Assembly: GCF_013359755.1 (NCBI RefSeq)
Contig: NZ_JABMCJ010000076.1
Span: 124,001-188,000, forward strand
Direction: 5' to 3'
From: Tardiphaga robiniae
Lineage (GTDB): Bacteria > Pseudomonadota > Alphaproteobacteria > Rhizobiales > Xanthobacteraceae
DNA: 64,000 nt
Shown here: positions 1 through 8,162 of the stretch, one piece after another
Position numbering within the stretch: the first letter of the stretch is position 1
How the letters are laid out: each line of letters opens with the position of its first letter
Made by a program: the position numbers and the translations under genes
Notes under the pieces: model-generated
The model's database searches: none
Told to the model about the DNA's origin: nothing
What the model saw: only the letters and a program-made list of their open reading frames with translations

Positions 1-91
1 GCGCTGCTTTCAGAAGGGCCTGGGCTTCGATGTCTCTCGGTGTCGCCGTGGTCTGCGCAGTACGCGCGTAAGCTTGAGCACCGATCGACAT
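1..91 (-). CDS. flaF: Flagellar biosynthesis regulator FlaF (5' part only)
   Basis: Reading leftward from an ATG at 89-91, the frame gives MSIGAQAYARTAQTT and then about 15 more residues before the window edge, which matches the usual FlaF start. FlaF is a small cytoplasmic protein of alphaproteobacteria needed for flagellin secretion and assembly, and it acts together with FlbT. The start lies only 3 bases past the flbT stop, so the two are clearly co-transcribed. Only the first 30 codons are visible, so nothing can be said about the C-terminus. Confidence 0.85.
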   Translation of the reverse strand, partial: MSIGAQAYARTAQTTATPRDIEAQALLKAA

Positions 92-94
92 TCG

Positions 95-472
95 CTACCT
101 CAAAAACTCTTCTTCCCGCTTGATTAGCGGACGCAATTCCTTGAGTGCTTTGTAAAGCGCGCCGCTTAAAATAAGCTTACTGACGTCCTCGATCGTTTCA
201 CGAAAACTCGGAACCGCTTCAATCAATTCCTTGATGAAACCGAGATATAGCTCCTGATAGGCTGGGATATCGTTTTCCAGATACATCATCTGTACGCAGA
301 GATAGACGCGTTTGACCGGCGTCGTTGCAGTCTCCGCCGTGAGGATGTCCTTTTCACGCATGATCGGCGCATCGCCATCAATCAGGAACGCCGTGCGCGT
401 ATCGGAATTGGTGATCACGCTCTGACCGATGATGATTCGCTCACCCGGCTTCAGTTCGACTCGCAAAGGCAT
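95..472 (-). CDS. flbT: Flagellar biosynthesis repressor FlbT
   Basis: This 125-residue protein begins MPLRVELKPGERIIIG and has the full FlbT pattern, with a short beta-rich N-terminus and a helical C-terminal half (YLGFIKELIEAV, ALKELRPLIKREEEFL). In Caulobacter, FlbT binds the 5' leader of flagellin mRNA and blocks its translation until the hook is finished; that is family knowledge. The start is supported by GGAAGGAGAG just upstream. It lies downstream of two flagellin genes and 3 bases before flaF. The leader hairpins in front of both flagellins are plausible targets. Confidence 0.92.
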   Translation of the reverse strand: MPLRVELKPGERIIIGQSVITNSDTRTAFLIDGDAPIMREKDILTAETATTPVKRVYLCVQMMYLENDIPAYQELYLGFIKELIEAVPSFRETIEDVSKLILSGALYKALKELRPLIKREEEFLR

Positions 473-671
473 TCAGCTCTCCTTCCCCGCAGCGGCCGTG
501 AGGCCACATGCAAAGCCAACGGTATCTGGTGCCACATTTCGGGCGGGCATGACTATCCAGGAACCCTGAAAATACGCCTGCGATTCGAATAATACCAGCG
601 TTCAGCGACCGGCGTCTTCAGTCTGGGGAAAGCCAGGATGCCGGGCGACGCGCCGCTGACTACCCCGACCA

Positions 672-700
672 ACGAAAAACGGCGGGATTTCTCCCGCCGT
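672..700 (-). terminator. Rho-independent terminator of the distal flagellin gene
   Basis: On the minus strand, ACGGCGGGA pairs with TCCCGCCGT across a 4-base loop (stem 679-687 / 692-700), followed by GTTTTTCGTT. It lies just beyond the flagellin stop codon and separates that gene from flbT-flaF. Confidence 0.85.
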
Positions 701-727
701 TCGGTAATCTTGGTGCGACCGCCAGAC

Positions 728-2326
728 TTACTGGAGCAGCTTGAGCACGCTCTGCTGCGACTGGTTGGCCAGCGCCAGCGCGGACACCGCGATCGACTGC
801 CGGGTCGACAGTGCCTGGCTGTTCGCGGCTTCCTCATTGGTGTCGGCCAGCGTCAGGTTGGACGAACCGGTCTGCAGCACGTTGATCAGGTTCTTGGCGA
901 ACTCCTGACGGATCTGCACGATCGACAGGTTGGAGCCGAGCGCCGAGGCCTGCGCGCGGAGAACCGAGCTGGAGATGTTGAGCGCAGCCAGCGTGTTGTT
1001 CGCCGAGGTATTGTCGAGGAAGTCCGCGCCCTTGGCGAGCTTGCTGAGACCCAGACCTGCCGGCGTCAGGGTCGTGCCGGCGATGTTGAGCGTCGACTTG
1101 CCGGTCTCGTTGAACACCAGCTTGAGCTGATCGCCACCGAGCAGGTTGATGCCGTTGAACGAGGCATCCTGCGACGTGGTCGTGATCTGATCGATGATGT
1201 TGTTGTACTGCGCAACGAGATTGGCGCGCGAGGTCTGCGACGCGAAGTCCTGAACCGGAGTGCTCGGCACCAGGCCATTGAACAGCTTGCCGACGGCCGC
1301 GGCTGTGCCGCCAATGGCGCCGATGGTCGACGAGGCCGCATCGTTGGACGTCTGGATGGTCATGAAGCCGGCGGGATCGATGACGGCTTGCAGGTTGTTC
1401 GGCGCCAGCGCGGCGTTGAGCTGCGCCAGGGTAGAGACCTGGCCGCTCGCGGTACCGAAGGTGATGTTCGTCGCGGTGCTCGACGGATTGGTCGCCGCAA
1501 TCGTCAGCGTCAGCGCCGGCGGACCACCCAGGGCGGTCGGACCTGAGGTCCGCGCCTGGGTCACCGACGTACCCAGGCCGAGCCCGGCGAGTGCGGCGGT
1601 GTTCGAGCTCGTGATCGACAGATCGGAAGCCGCACCCGTGTGCAGCGTGATCGCGCCGATGGGCGCTGCCGCGTTGACTGCAGAGCCCGCACCACCCGAC
1701 AGCGCATCGATCTTGCCCAGCAGCGTAGCGACGGTGTCCGTGATGTTGATTTCGTTGGCGCCCGACGCGCCCGAAGCTCTGAAGGTCAGGCTCTGACCGT
1801 TGACGGTGATGGTGTCGTTCGCCGCGAAGCTGGTAGCAATCGAGTCGGTGGCGGCAAGACCCGACAGCAGCGTGGCGCCGGTGATGGCAGCGGCATTCTT
1901 GTTGTTCGCGACAGTGCCGACATAGGTGTTGTCGGTCTTCGTGGATGTACCCAGCAGGTTGTCGGCGGTCGCACCGGGATTGATCGGCGTCGTGAACGAC
2001 GACTTGGCGTTATAGCCGACCGGAATCTGCAGCGCCTGGTTGGCGATCGATTTCGCGGTATCGACCAGCTTCTGCAGCGAGGTGATGCCGGTGTTGGCCG
2101 CCTGCAACACCTGCACGCCGTTGCCGATGCCATCGAGCAGGCTGTTGATGTCGCCGGCGCGGCTGTCGAGCCCTGCTGCCGTGAAGAAGTTCGTGGGGTT
2201 GTCGAGCGCGGTGTTGACCTTCTTGCCGGTCGCAAGACGGTTCTGCGTCGTGGACAAGAGGTCCGCGGTCGACTGCAACGACAGCAGGTTCTGGCGAACC
2301 GAAGCCGATAGAACGATGCCTGACAT
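728..2326 (-). CDS. Flagellin (distal copy)
   Basis: A 532-residue flagellin, the filament subunit exported by the flagellar type III system. The conserved N-terminal D0/D1 segment (residues about 1-140, starting MSGIVLSASVRQ, with LSTTQNRLATGKKVN) and the C-terminal D1/D0 segment (about 440-532, ending SQQSVLKLLQ) flank a long Ala/Thr/Gly-rich variable middle. The frame is open 20 codons further upstream, but the ATG at 2326 has AGGAAGG before it and matches the neighbouring flagellin. It is a paralog of the gene at 2701-4290, with near-identical ends and a different centre. Its leader carries a CGACC/GGTCG hairpin, and a TTAA array lies about 215 bases upstream. The symbol is left blank because flagellin numbering varies among species. 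Confidence 0.93.
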   Translation of the reverse strand: MSGIVLSASVRQNLLSLQSTADLLSTTQNRLATGKKVNTALDNPTNFFTAAGLDSRAGDINSLLDGIGNGVQVLQAANTGITSLQKLVDTAKSIANQALQIPVGYNAKSSFTTPINPGATADNLLGTSTKTDNTYVGTVANNKNAAAITGATLLSGLAATDSIATSFAANDTITVNGQSLTFRASGASGANEINITDTVATLLGKIDALSGGAGSAVNAAAPIGAITLHTGAASDLSITSSNTAALAGLGLGTSVTQARTSGPTALGGPPALTLTIAATNPSSTATNITFGTASGQVSTLAQLNAALAPNNLQAVIDPAGFMTIQTSNDAASSTIGAIGGTAAAVGKLFNGLVPSTPVQDFASQTSRANLVAQYNNIIDQITTTSQDASFNGINLLGGDQLKLVFNETGKSTLNIAGTTLTPAGLGLSKLAKGADFLDNTSANNTLAALNISSSVLRAQASALGSNLSIVQIRQEFAKNLINVLQTGSSNLTLADTNEEAANSQALSTRQSIAVSALALANQSQQSVLKLLQ

Positions 2327-2354
2327 ATGGAAACCTTCCTGTTCCCCGCGCAGT

Positions 2355-2368
2355 CGACCTTCAGGTCG
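2355..2368 (-). promoter_or_regulatory. Flagellin leader hairpin (possible FlbT target)
   Basis: In the mRNA sense, CGACC-TGAA-GGTCG forms a 5-bp stem 29-42 bases before the ATG. The same stem occurs before the second flagellin. That the hairpin is a translational control element is inferred from the presence of flbT and from the Caulobacter model. Confidence 0.5.
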
Positions 2369-2539
2369 CGCAAGCGCATGGTGCATCTGACGAGACCCGT
2401 CTCGCCGCGATGCTGTCGGTTGAATTTGACGCCCTTCTGGAAGAGGAATCTCGGTCCGCCTTGCGGCAATGCCCGGATTAACGCGGCCGATTCTCGGCCT
2501 ACCTTCTTCCTACTCAGGCCGAATATGACCGACGACCAT

Positions 2540-2565
2540 TTAAGATATGGTTAACAGCGGATTAA
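2540..2565. promoter_or_regulatory. Triple TTAA array, CtrA-type binding site
   Basis: Three TTAA half-sites sit at 2540-2543, 2551-2554 and 2562-2565, each separated by exactly 7 bases. TTAA-N7-TTAA is the established CtrA consensus in alphaproteobacteria, so this is two overlapping perfect sites. It lies about 215 bases upstream of the distal flagellin start. It is part of the 374-base gap between the two flagellins, which otherwise holds the terminators of the upstream flagellin. Confidence 0.55.
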
Positions 2566-2591
2566 GGCTTTCGTAAAACTGTCCCAAAACG

Positions 2592-2629
2592 GCAAAGGCC
2601 CGGAAAGCTTGAGCTTTCCGGGCCTTTGC
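2592..2629 (-). terminator. Second stem-loop after the proximal flagellin
   Basis: An 18-base perfect inverted repeat (2592-2609 / 2612-2629) starting GCAAAGGCCCGGAAAGCT is followed on the minus strand by CCGTTTTGG. It lies about 15 bases beyond another terminator, making a tandem pair. It could also act on the plus strand, where no gene ends nearby. Confidence 0.7.
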
Positions 2630-2642
2630 GACGATCGGACAA

Positions 2643-2671
2643 CGAAAAACGGCGGGGCTTTCTGCCCCGCC
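2643..2671 (-). terminator. Rho-independent terminator of the proximal flagellin
   Basis: On the minus strand, GGCGGGGC pairs with GCCCCGCC across a 5-base loop (2651-2658 / 2664-2671) and is followed by GTTTTTCGTT. The same tail sequence follows the terminator of the other flagellin, so the terminators were probably duplicated with the genes. Confidence 0.85.
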
Positions 2672-2700
2672 GCCTTCTGTTTCGACTAGTCCGCTGAAGT

Positions 2701-4290
2701 TTAGCGGAGCAGCTGGAGAACGCCCTGCTGCGACTGGTTCGCCAGCGACAGCGCGGAGACGGCGATCGACTGACGGGTCGACAGCGCCTGGCTGTTGGCG
2801 GCTTCCTCGTTGGTGTCGGCGAGCGTGAGGCTCGACGCACCGGTCTGCAGCACGTTGATCATCTGCTTCGAGAAGTCCTGACGCATCTGCACGACCGACA
2901 GGTTCGAACCGAAGGCCGAAGCCTGCGAACGAAGCTTGGAGCTGGCGTTGTTCAAACCGGTCAGCAGCTTGTTGGTGGCAGCATTGTCGAGGAAGTCAGT
3001 GCCCTTGGTCAGCGACGCCAGGCCGAGGCCCGACGGATCGAAGGTCACGCCCGTGATGCTCAGCTTGGACTTGCCGGTCTCGTTGAAGGTGAGAGCCAGC
3101 GTGTCGCCGTTGAGCAGGTTGACGCCGTTGAAGGATGCGTCAGCCGCAGTCGTCTTGATCTGATCGATCACCGTGTTGTACTGGGCAACCAGGCCAGCAC
3201 GGGTGTTCTGCGCGTTGACGTCGGCAACCGGACCGCTCAGCGACAGAGCGGCGCCGAACAGCTTGCCAGAAGCAGCAGCCGTACCGGAGAAGATGCTCGT
3301 ACCCTTCGTGAAGTCGAACGAGGCCTCGTCGTTGGTCGTGGTGATGGTCAGCTTGCCGGTCTTGTCGTCGATCGATGCCTGCAGGTTGCTGTCAGCCAGC
3401 TTCTTGTTCAGGTCGTCGAGCGTCTTGACCTGTCCTGCGCCGGTGCCGAAAGTGATCGTCTGAGCAGCGCTGCCATCGAGAGCACCGATCTTCAGGGTTT
3501 CGCCAACGTGGGAGCTCGTCGCCGCCGTCGTTCCAGCGGTGAGACCCAGCTTGGCCAGAACAGAGGCACTACCGCCCAGAACGATGCTGTCCGTGCCGTT
3601 GGCGCCAGTGAGTGTAACCTTGCTGGCGGTGATGGAAGCGGCTGCAGAGCCGCCACCGAGTGCCGTCTTGATGGCATCGGTCATATCGGTCGAGGTAGCA
3701 GGAGCGGTTGCAGTGGTGTTCAGAAGGATCGAGCCATCGGTATCGGTCGTGTTGGCATTGACGGTGGTGCCGAGCGCCACAACCTTGATGGTCGTTCCAT
3801 TAACACTGAAAGAGTCGCCAGCAACGAAGCTACCGCCGGTCGCACCAGTAAGAGCCCCGCCGGTAGCGAGCGTACCAGCAGCTGAACCGGTGAGCGTTGC
3901 TGCCACGTCGGGCGTGCCGAGCAGATTGTCAGCGGTCGCGCCGGTAATCGTCGCAGTAGCCTGGGACTTGGTCGAATAGCCCGAGGTCGCCTGCAGCGCC
4001 TGGTTGGCAATCGACTTGGCGGAGTCAACGAGCTTCTGCAGCGAGGTGATGCCGGTATTGGCAGCCTGCAGGATCTGCACGCCGTTGCCGATACCATCGA
4101 GCAGGTTGTTGATGTCGCCAGCGCGGTTGTTCAGGCCCTGCGCGGTGAAGAAGTTGGTGGGATTGTCGAGCGCCGAGTTGACCTTGTTGCCGGTCGCGAG
4201 GCGGTTCTGGGTGGTGGAGAGAAGATCCGCGGTCGACTGCAGCGAGAGCAGGTTCTGACGAACGGAAGCCGAGAGTGTAATGCCGGACAT
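2701..4290 (-). CDS. Flagellin (proximal copy)
   Basis: A 529-residue flagellin beginning MSGITLSASVRQNLLSLQ and ending LANQSQQGVLQLLR. The first 120 or so residues and the last 90 or so are almost the same as in the gene at 728-2326, while the surface-exposed middle differs. The start has AGGAAGG upstream, and CAGGAAGGT followed by CCA is shared with the other flagellin leader. A hairpin lies 32-46 bases before the ATG. It sits directly downstream of flgL but behind a terminator, so it is probably its own transcription unit. No sigma-28 or sigma-54 promoter could be picked out by eye upstream. Confidence 0.93.
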   Translation of the reverse strand: MSGITLSASVRQNLLSLQSTADLLSTTQNRLATGNKVNSALDNPTNFFTAQGLNNRAGDINNLLDGIGNGVQILQAANTGITSLQKLVDSAKSIANQALQATSGYSTKSQATATITGATADNLLGTPDVAATLTGSAAGTLATGGALTGATGGSFVAGDSFSVNGTTIKVVALGTTVNANTTDTDGSILLNTTATAPATSTDMTDAIKTALGGGSAAASITASKVTLTGANGTDSIVLGGSASVLAKLGLTAGTTAATSSHVGETLKIGALDGSAAQTITFGTGAGQVKTLDDLNKKLADSNLQASIDDKTGKLTITTTNDEASFDFTKGTSIFSGTAAASGKLFGAALSLSGPVADVNAQNTRAGLVAQYNTVIDQIKTTAADASFNGVNLLNGDTLALTFNETGKSKLSITGVTFDPSGLGLASLTKGTDFLDNAATNKLLTGLNNASSKLRSQASAFGSNLSVVQMRQDFSKQMINVLQTGASSLTLADTNEEAANSQALSTRQSIAVSALSLANQSQQGVLQLLR

Positions 4291-4321
4291 GTTTGGTTAC
4301 CTTCCTGGTAGACACAACGAA

Positions 4322-4336
4322 CGACCTTCTTGGTCG
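4322..4336 (-). promoter_or_regulatory. Flagellin leader hairpin (possible FlbT target)
   Basis: In the mRNA sense, CGACC-AAGAA-GGTCG forms the same 5-bp stem as the leader of the distal flagellin, at a matching distance from the start codon. The loop plus 3' arm reads AAGAAGG, which resembles a ribosome binding site. Confidence 0.5.
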
Positions 4337-4437
4337 GTATCGGGAAGATGACGCTGAGGTTCTAAAATTGCGTAAAGGGAACTGCGCGGATTCGATGCTC
4401 CTTATGCGTGTATTTAATTACCTATACCCGCCCTGAA

Positions 4438-4478
4438 AATGACAAAGCCCAACTCGTGAAAGTCGGGCTTTGTCATTT
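4438..4478 (-). terminator. Terminator after flgL
   Basis: AAATGACAAAGCCC at 4438-4451 pairs with GGGCTTTGTCATTT at 4465-4478 around a short loop; the pairing continues inward with one mismatch. It lies 95 bases beyond the flgL stop and before the proximal flagellin start, so it would end the flgE-flgK-flgL transcript. Confidence 0.75.
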
Positions 4479-4572
4479 GTTATCAGTGCTTTTTGTGTAG
4501 CTGGGAGGTTGGCCTCCCGGACTTTGGCGAGGTGGCCAAAACCCGGCGAAGTTGTAAACACGAAGCAACCCG

Positions 4573-6195
4573 TTAAAGAAACTTAACCAAGCTCATCTGA
4601 TAAAGATTTGACGTTGTCTGATACGAGGCCTGCAAAGCGGTCTGCAGCGCCAGAATTTTGGTCGCGACCTCGTCGTCATTGATGCCCTCGATGGAGTCGA
4701 GCATCGTCTGGGCCATCGCCTTGGTCTGAACCTGACGATCCGTGGTCGACTTGATCGACGCCTGCGCTCCGGCGAAGTCGGCCTGGATGTCCTGAATCGT
4801 CTGCTGACCGGGGATATTCGCCAGGTTTTGCGCCACGCGCTGGTTCAGCGCCGCGATCTGCGCATTGGCGCTCTTTGCATAGGTCGCATTGCTGAGTTGT
4901 GCCGGATCGACGGCCACGGCCGCGAACACCGCGACGGTCTGCAGTTGCGCGCGCAGGGCCTGCTCGTCGGCACGCGCGCCATATTGCACCTTGATCGATG
5001 TATCGACCTGGGAGACTGCCGATCCGCGGGCCGAGCCGTTGGCGGCCGTGTTCTGCTCGCCCTGATACCAGATCACGGTATTGTCGGCCGTGCCGGCAAC
5101 GAGCGTGGTCGCAGAGCCGAGCGGCGTCGAGCCGACGCGCAGCGGCGGCTGGTCGAAGAAATTGTCGCCGGCCTCGATCGCGGACGCCGCCACCATCGGC
5201 CCGTTGGCGAGATCCTTCATGGCCGTGCCGAGCACGGCATTGAGATTCGCTGCGGTGACCGTCGATGACGGCGCCACCGGCGGAACGGCGTTCGGCTGAC
5301 CGGGATCGATCAGGAACGAATTGGCCGGCAGCGGCGTCTGGTCCGACGCCGTCAGGACGATGTCTTCCTTCGTGCCATCCGGCATCGTGAAAGTGAACTT
5401 CACCTGATCGCCGACATTCGGGTTGGTCGCCCCGAGATCGATCGACATCGATTTCTGCACGGGCGTTGCCGGCGGCGTCGGCGGAACGGTCGCGGGCAGA
5501 TCGACCGGCTGGGTGACCGTCGCACCGGCAATCGTGGTGGACACACCCGTGACCTTCATGCCGAACGGCTGCGCTGCAGCCGGCGGTGCCGGCGTCGCAT
5601 CCTCTTCGGAGATCACCACCGAGGTCACCGGGGTTCCGACTGCGCTGCCAACGCGCCCGTTTGCGTTGACGCCGAGATCGGCCGTCTTGCGCTCGGCGAT
5701 CACCTGCTTGAGGCCGGCGACGAGCGCACCATTGCCATTCATGATCTGGTCCGCGGGAGCGACCGGCGCCGTATCGGTGGCGCGGCCGGAGAACAGGTAG
5801 CGGTCGCCCGACCGCGCATTCAGCATATCGACGGAATCGAAGAAGCCGAGCGAAGCCGTCTTCTGCCCTGGCGTCTGACCGGTATTGTCGAAATTGCCGC
5901 CAGCGCTGACCGCGGCGCCTTTCACATCCGATCCGATCGCCACCAGCCGCTGCAGCGACAGATTTGCGACGCCGATGCGCGTGTTCAGATTGACGGCAGT
6001 ATCGGCATAGGCCGCGACATTGCTGATCTGCGCGCGCAGCGCGATCGCGAGACTGCGACCGCTGCCCTGCCCTGCATAGGTGTTGGAAATCTTGCCGCTC
6101 GACAGCTGCTGCGTCAGCGCGTCGAGCTGATCGCGCAGATTGGTAATTCCGGATCCGATATAGGATGTGCGTGAGCCGACACCGCTGATCGTCAT
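4573..6195 (-). CDS. flgL: Flagellar hook-associated protein FlgL (HAP3)
   Basis: A 540-residue protein starting MTISGVGSRTSYIGSGITNLR with LDALTQQLSSGK, the flagellin-like N-terminal helix seen in FlgL. The C-terminal helix has ILALQTALQASYQTTSNLYQMSLVKFL. HAP3 forms the second junction ring between hook and filament. The protein is much longer than the enterobacterial FlgL because of a large Pro/Ala-rich middle insertion, which is usual in rhizobial relatives. It starts 7 bases after the flgK stop, so the two genes are translationally close. Confidence 0.88.
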   Translation of the reverse strand: MTISGVGSRTSYIGSGITNLRDQLDALTQQLSSGKISNTYAGQGSGRSLAIALRAQISNVAAYADTAVNLNTRIGVANLSLQRLVAIGSDVKGAAVSAGGNFDNTGQTPGQKTASLGFFDSVDMLNARSGDRYLFSGRATDTAPVAPADQIMNGNGALVAGLKQVIAERKTADLGVNANGRVGSAVGTPVTSVVISEEDATPAPPAAAQPFGMKVTGVSTTIAGATVTQPVDLPATVPPTPPATPVQKSMSIDLGATNPNVGDQVKFTFTMPDGTKEDIVLTASDQTPLPANSFLIDPGQPNAVPPVAPSSTVTAANLNAVLGTAMKDLANGPMVAASAIEAGDNFFDQPPLRVGSTPLGSATTLVAGTADNTVIWYQGEQNTAANGSARGSAVSQVDTSIKVQYGARADEQALRAQLQTVAVFAAVAVDPAQLSNATYAKSANAQIAALNQRVAQNLANIPGQQTIQDIQADFAGAQASIKSTTDRQVQTKAMAQTMLDSIEGINDDEVATKILALQTALQASYQTTSNLYQMSLVKFL

Positions 6196-6202
6196 GATTA
6201 CC

Positions 6203-8104
6203 TCAGAATGCCTGCATCAGGGTTTTGTACAATTCGTTGACCGTCGACATCACGCGCGCATTGGCCGAATAGGCGTTCTGCAGCGACAGCAGATGCGCCA
6301 TCTCGTCATCCATATTCACGCCGGACGCGTCTGCCATCTTCTTGTCGAGTGTGTTGAGAACGACGTTCTGGCCATCCGCGAGTTGCTTGGCGGAATCCGC
6401 CGCAGCGCCCTGTTGCCCGACGAACTGGCGCATATAGCTCGACAGCGTCCCCTTGAACGGTGCCGTATCGCTGCCCGTTCCCGTCGCCGGCGAATAAGTG
6501 AAACTGGCATTGTTCAACTGGTTGAGCAGGAGGGCCGACCGCGTCGTGTCGCCTGCTGCCGTCGATCCGCTATAAACCACCAGCTTGGAAGGGTCGGCGA
6601 CGATCGCATTGTTGATCGTCAGCCGGCCGGCGAGACCGGTCATCTGCGAACCGTTCTTGCTGATGCCACCGCTATAGGCGGCGCCGTTGTCAGTGAACAA
6701 CGCCAGCTCCGGGCTGCCGTTGCTTAGATCAGTGGGACCTTGCGTAACCGTCACCGACGCCGCATTGATGTTGGCGAATGCGGGATTGTTGACGACGGTG
6801 AGCGCACCGGCCGTGCCGGAGAACGTAGCCTGGCCGCCAAGCGCCGCGTTCAACTGATTCAGAACCGAGCCGAAGCCCGAAGAAAAATCGAGGCCGATGA
6901 CGGTATCATTCGGATTGGTTGTTGCCGTGTTCGGCAGCGGCAGCACGCTGGGATCATCGACCCGCATGAACGAAATTTCGCGCTGCGTGTTGGTCGCCGT
7001 ATCCGTATACGTGAAGTGAATGACATTGCCCGGCTTCATTTGCGATACGTCGAGCGTGAAGCCGGTCGGCGTTCCCGGCGGCAGCGTCGTCGGCGGCACC
7101 GTCGGTGCCGGGAACACGCTTCCCGCCGTCGTCTTGTCCGAGAGCGCGCTCGAGATCGATGCTGCGAACTGATCAAGCTGGTTCTGCGCCTCGACAAGCG
7201 TCTTGTCGCGAAGTTCGGTATATGCGGCGATCGTGCCCGACTTGATAGCACCGGCAGCAGTCAGGTCGATCGATCCGCCGTTCGGAAACTCGATCACCAC
7301 CGAGCCGAGATTGCTCTTGCTGGGATCCGCGCTCCACGTCGTGTCGGCCGATACTGTGCCTTGGGCATTGAACGCCAGAGTCGCCGCTTCGTTGCCCACC
7401 AGCTGCACACCGGAACCGGTGAAGATGGTGACCTGGTTGGCACCATTGGTGGTGACGCGGATATCCATCAGCTGCGACAGCTGCGTGACATATTGATCGC
7501 GCTGATCGAGCAGCGCGGCGGTGTTGGAATCCGTCGATGTTCCGCCTTGCGGATTGGCCGTCAACTGATTGTTGATCTTGGCAATCTGCTTCATCAGAGT
7601 GTTGGCGGTCGTCACCGAATCCTTGATGCCGCTTTCCGCCGAGCTGCGCAGGTTCTGAATACCCTGCGTCATCGAATTCAATTGTTGCGCGAGTGTCTGC
7701 GCAGCGTTGAGCACGCCGATCCGCGCCGACTGACTGTCCGCGCTCGTTGACAGCGCCTGCACTGCTGTCGTCAGGGCATTGAAGGAATATTCGAGCGAGC
7801 CGACTGAACCAGGATCGCCATAGAGGCTCTGCATCTGCTGCAGGAAGCTCGAACGGAGCGAAGCATAGCCCGCGCCCGACGTTTCGGTGCGGAGCTGCGC
7901 CTGGATATACTGATCGAGTTCGCGATTGACGCCGACGGTGCGGACGCTGCTGCCGTTGCCGGAATTGACTGCGACCTGATCCGTCGACTTGCGAATGTAG
8001 CCAGGCGTTTCCGCATTGGCCACATTCGAGGAGACCAGCGACATCGCGGCCTGATTGGCGCGCAGGCCGGACATGGCGATGGAGAGTGCGTCGTTCAGAC
8101 TCAT
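6203..8104 (-). CDS. flgK: Flagellar hook-associated protein FlgK (HAP1)
   Basis: A 633-residue protein beginning MSLNDALSIAMSGLRANQAA with SSNVANAETPGYIRK, the rod/hook-family N-terminal motif. It ends MAHLLSLQNAYSANARVMSTVNELYKTLMQAF, the matching C-terminal helix. HAP1 is the first hook-filament junction protein. It follows flgE by 58 bases that contain a strong stem-loop, and it precedes flgL by 7 bases. Confidence 0.93.
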   Translation of the reverse strand: MSLNDALSIAMSGLRANQAAMSLVSSNVANAETPGYIRKSTDQVAVNSGNGSSVRTVGVNRELDQYIQAQLRTETSGAGYASLRSSFLQQMQSLYGDPGSVGSLEYSFNALTTAVQALSTSADSQSARIGVLNAAQTLAQQLNSMTQGIQNLRSSAESGIKDSVTTANTLMKQIAKINNQLTANPQGGTSTDSNTAALLDQRDQYVTQLSQLMDIRVTTNGANQVTIFTGSGVQLVGNEAATLAFNAQGTVSADTTWSADPSKSNLGSVVIEFPNGGSIDLTAAGAIKSGTIAAYTELRDKTLVEAQNQLDQFAASISSALSDKTTAGSVFPAPTVPPTTLPPGTPTGFTLDVSQMKPGNVIHFTYTDTATNTQREISFMRVDDPSVLPLPNTATTNPNDTVIGLDFSSGFGSVLNQLNAALGGQATFSGTAGALTVVNNPAFANINAASVTVTQGPTDLSNGSPELALFTDNGAAYSGGISKNGSQMTGLAGRLTINNAIVADPSKLVVYSGSTAAGDTTRSALLLNQLNNASFTYSPATGTGSDTAPFKGTLSSYMRQFVGQQGAAADSAKQLADGQNVVLNTLDKKMADASGVNMDDEMAHLLSLQNAYSANARVMSTVNELYKTLMQAF

Positions 8105-8138
8105 AACTAACTGTCGCTCTCAAGGTTCACGCGGGAAG

Positions 8139-8158
8139 AAGGCCGCAGATGCGGCCTT
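8139..8158 (-). terminator. Stem-loop between flgE and flgK
   Basis: AAGGCCGCA (8139-8147) and TGCGGCCTT (8150-8158) form a perfect 9-bp stem with a 2-base spacer just after the flgE stop. There is only a CTTC tail rather than a U-run, so it may be an attenuator or an mRNA stabiliser that lets flgE be made in excess over flgK. Confidence 0.5.
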
Positions 8159-8162
8159 GCGA

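Noticed and set aside
638-1546. A 302-residue plus-strand open frame
   Set aside because: It is antisense to the distal flagellin and is Arg-rich with no fold or ribosome site; the flagellin is certain.
4291-4437. Search for a sigma-28 or sigma-54 promoter of the proximal flagellin
   Set aside because: No sequence close to TAAA-N15-GCCGATAA or TGGCAC-N5-TTGC was found by eye, so no promoter is listed.
4573-4586. TTAA-N6-TTAA near the flgL stop
   Set aside because: The spacing is 6 rather than 7 and one half-site overlaps the stop codon, so it is not taken as a CtrA site.
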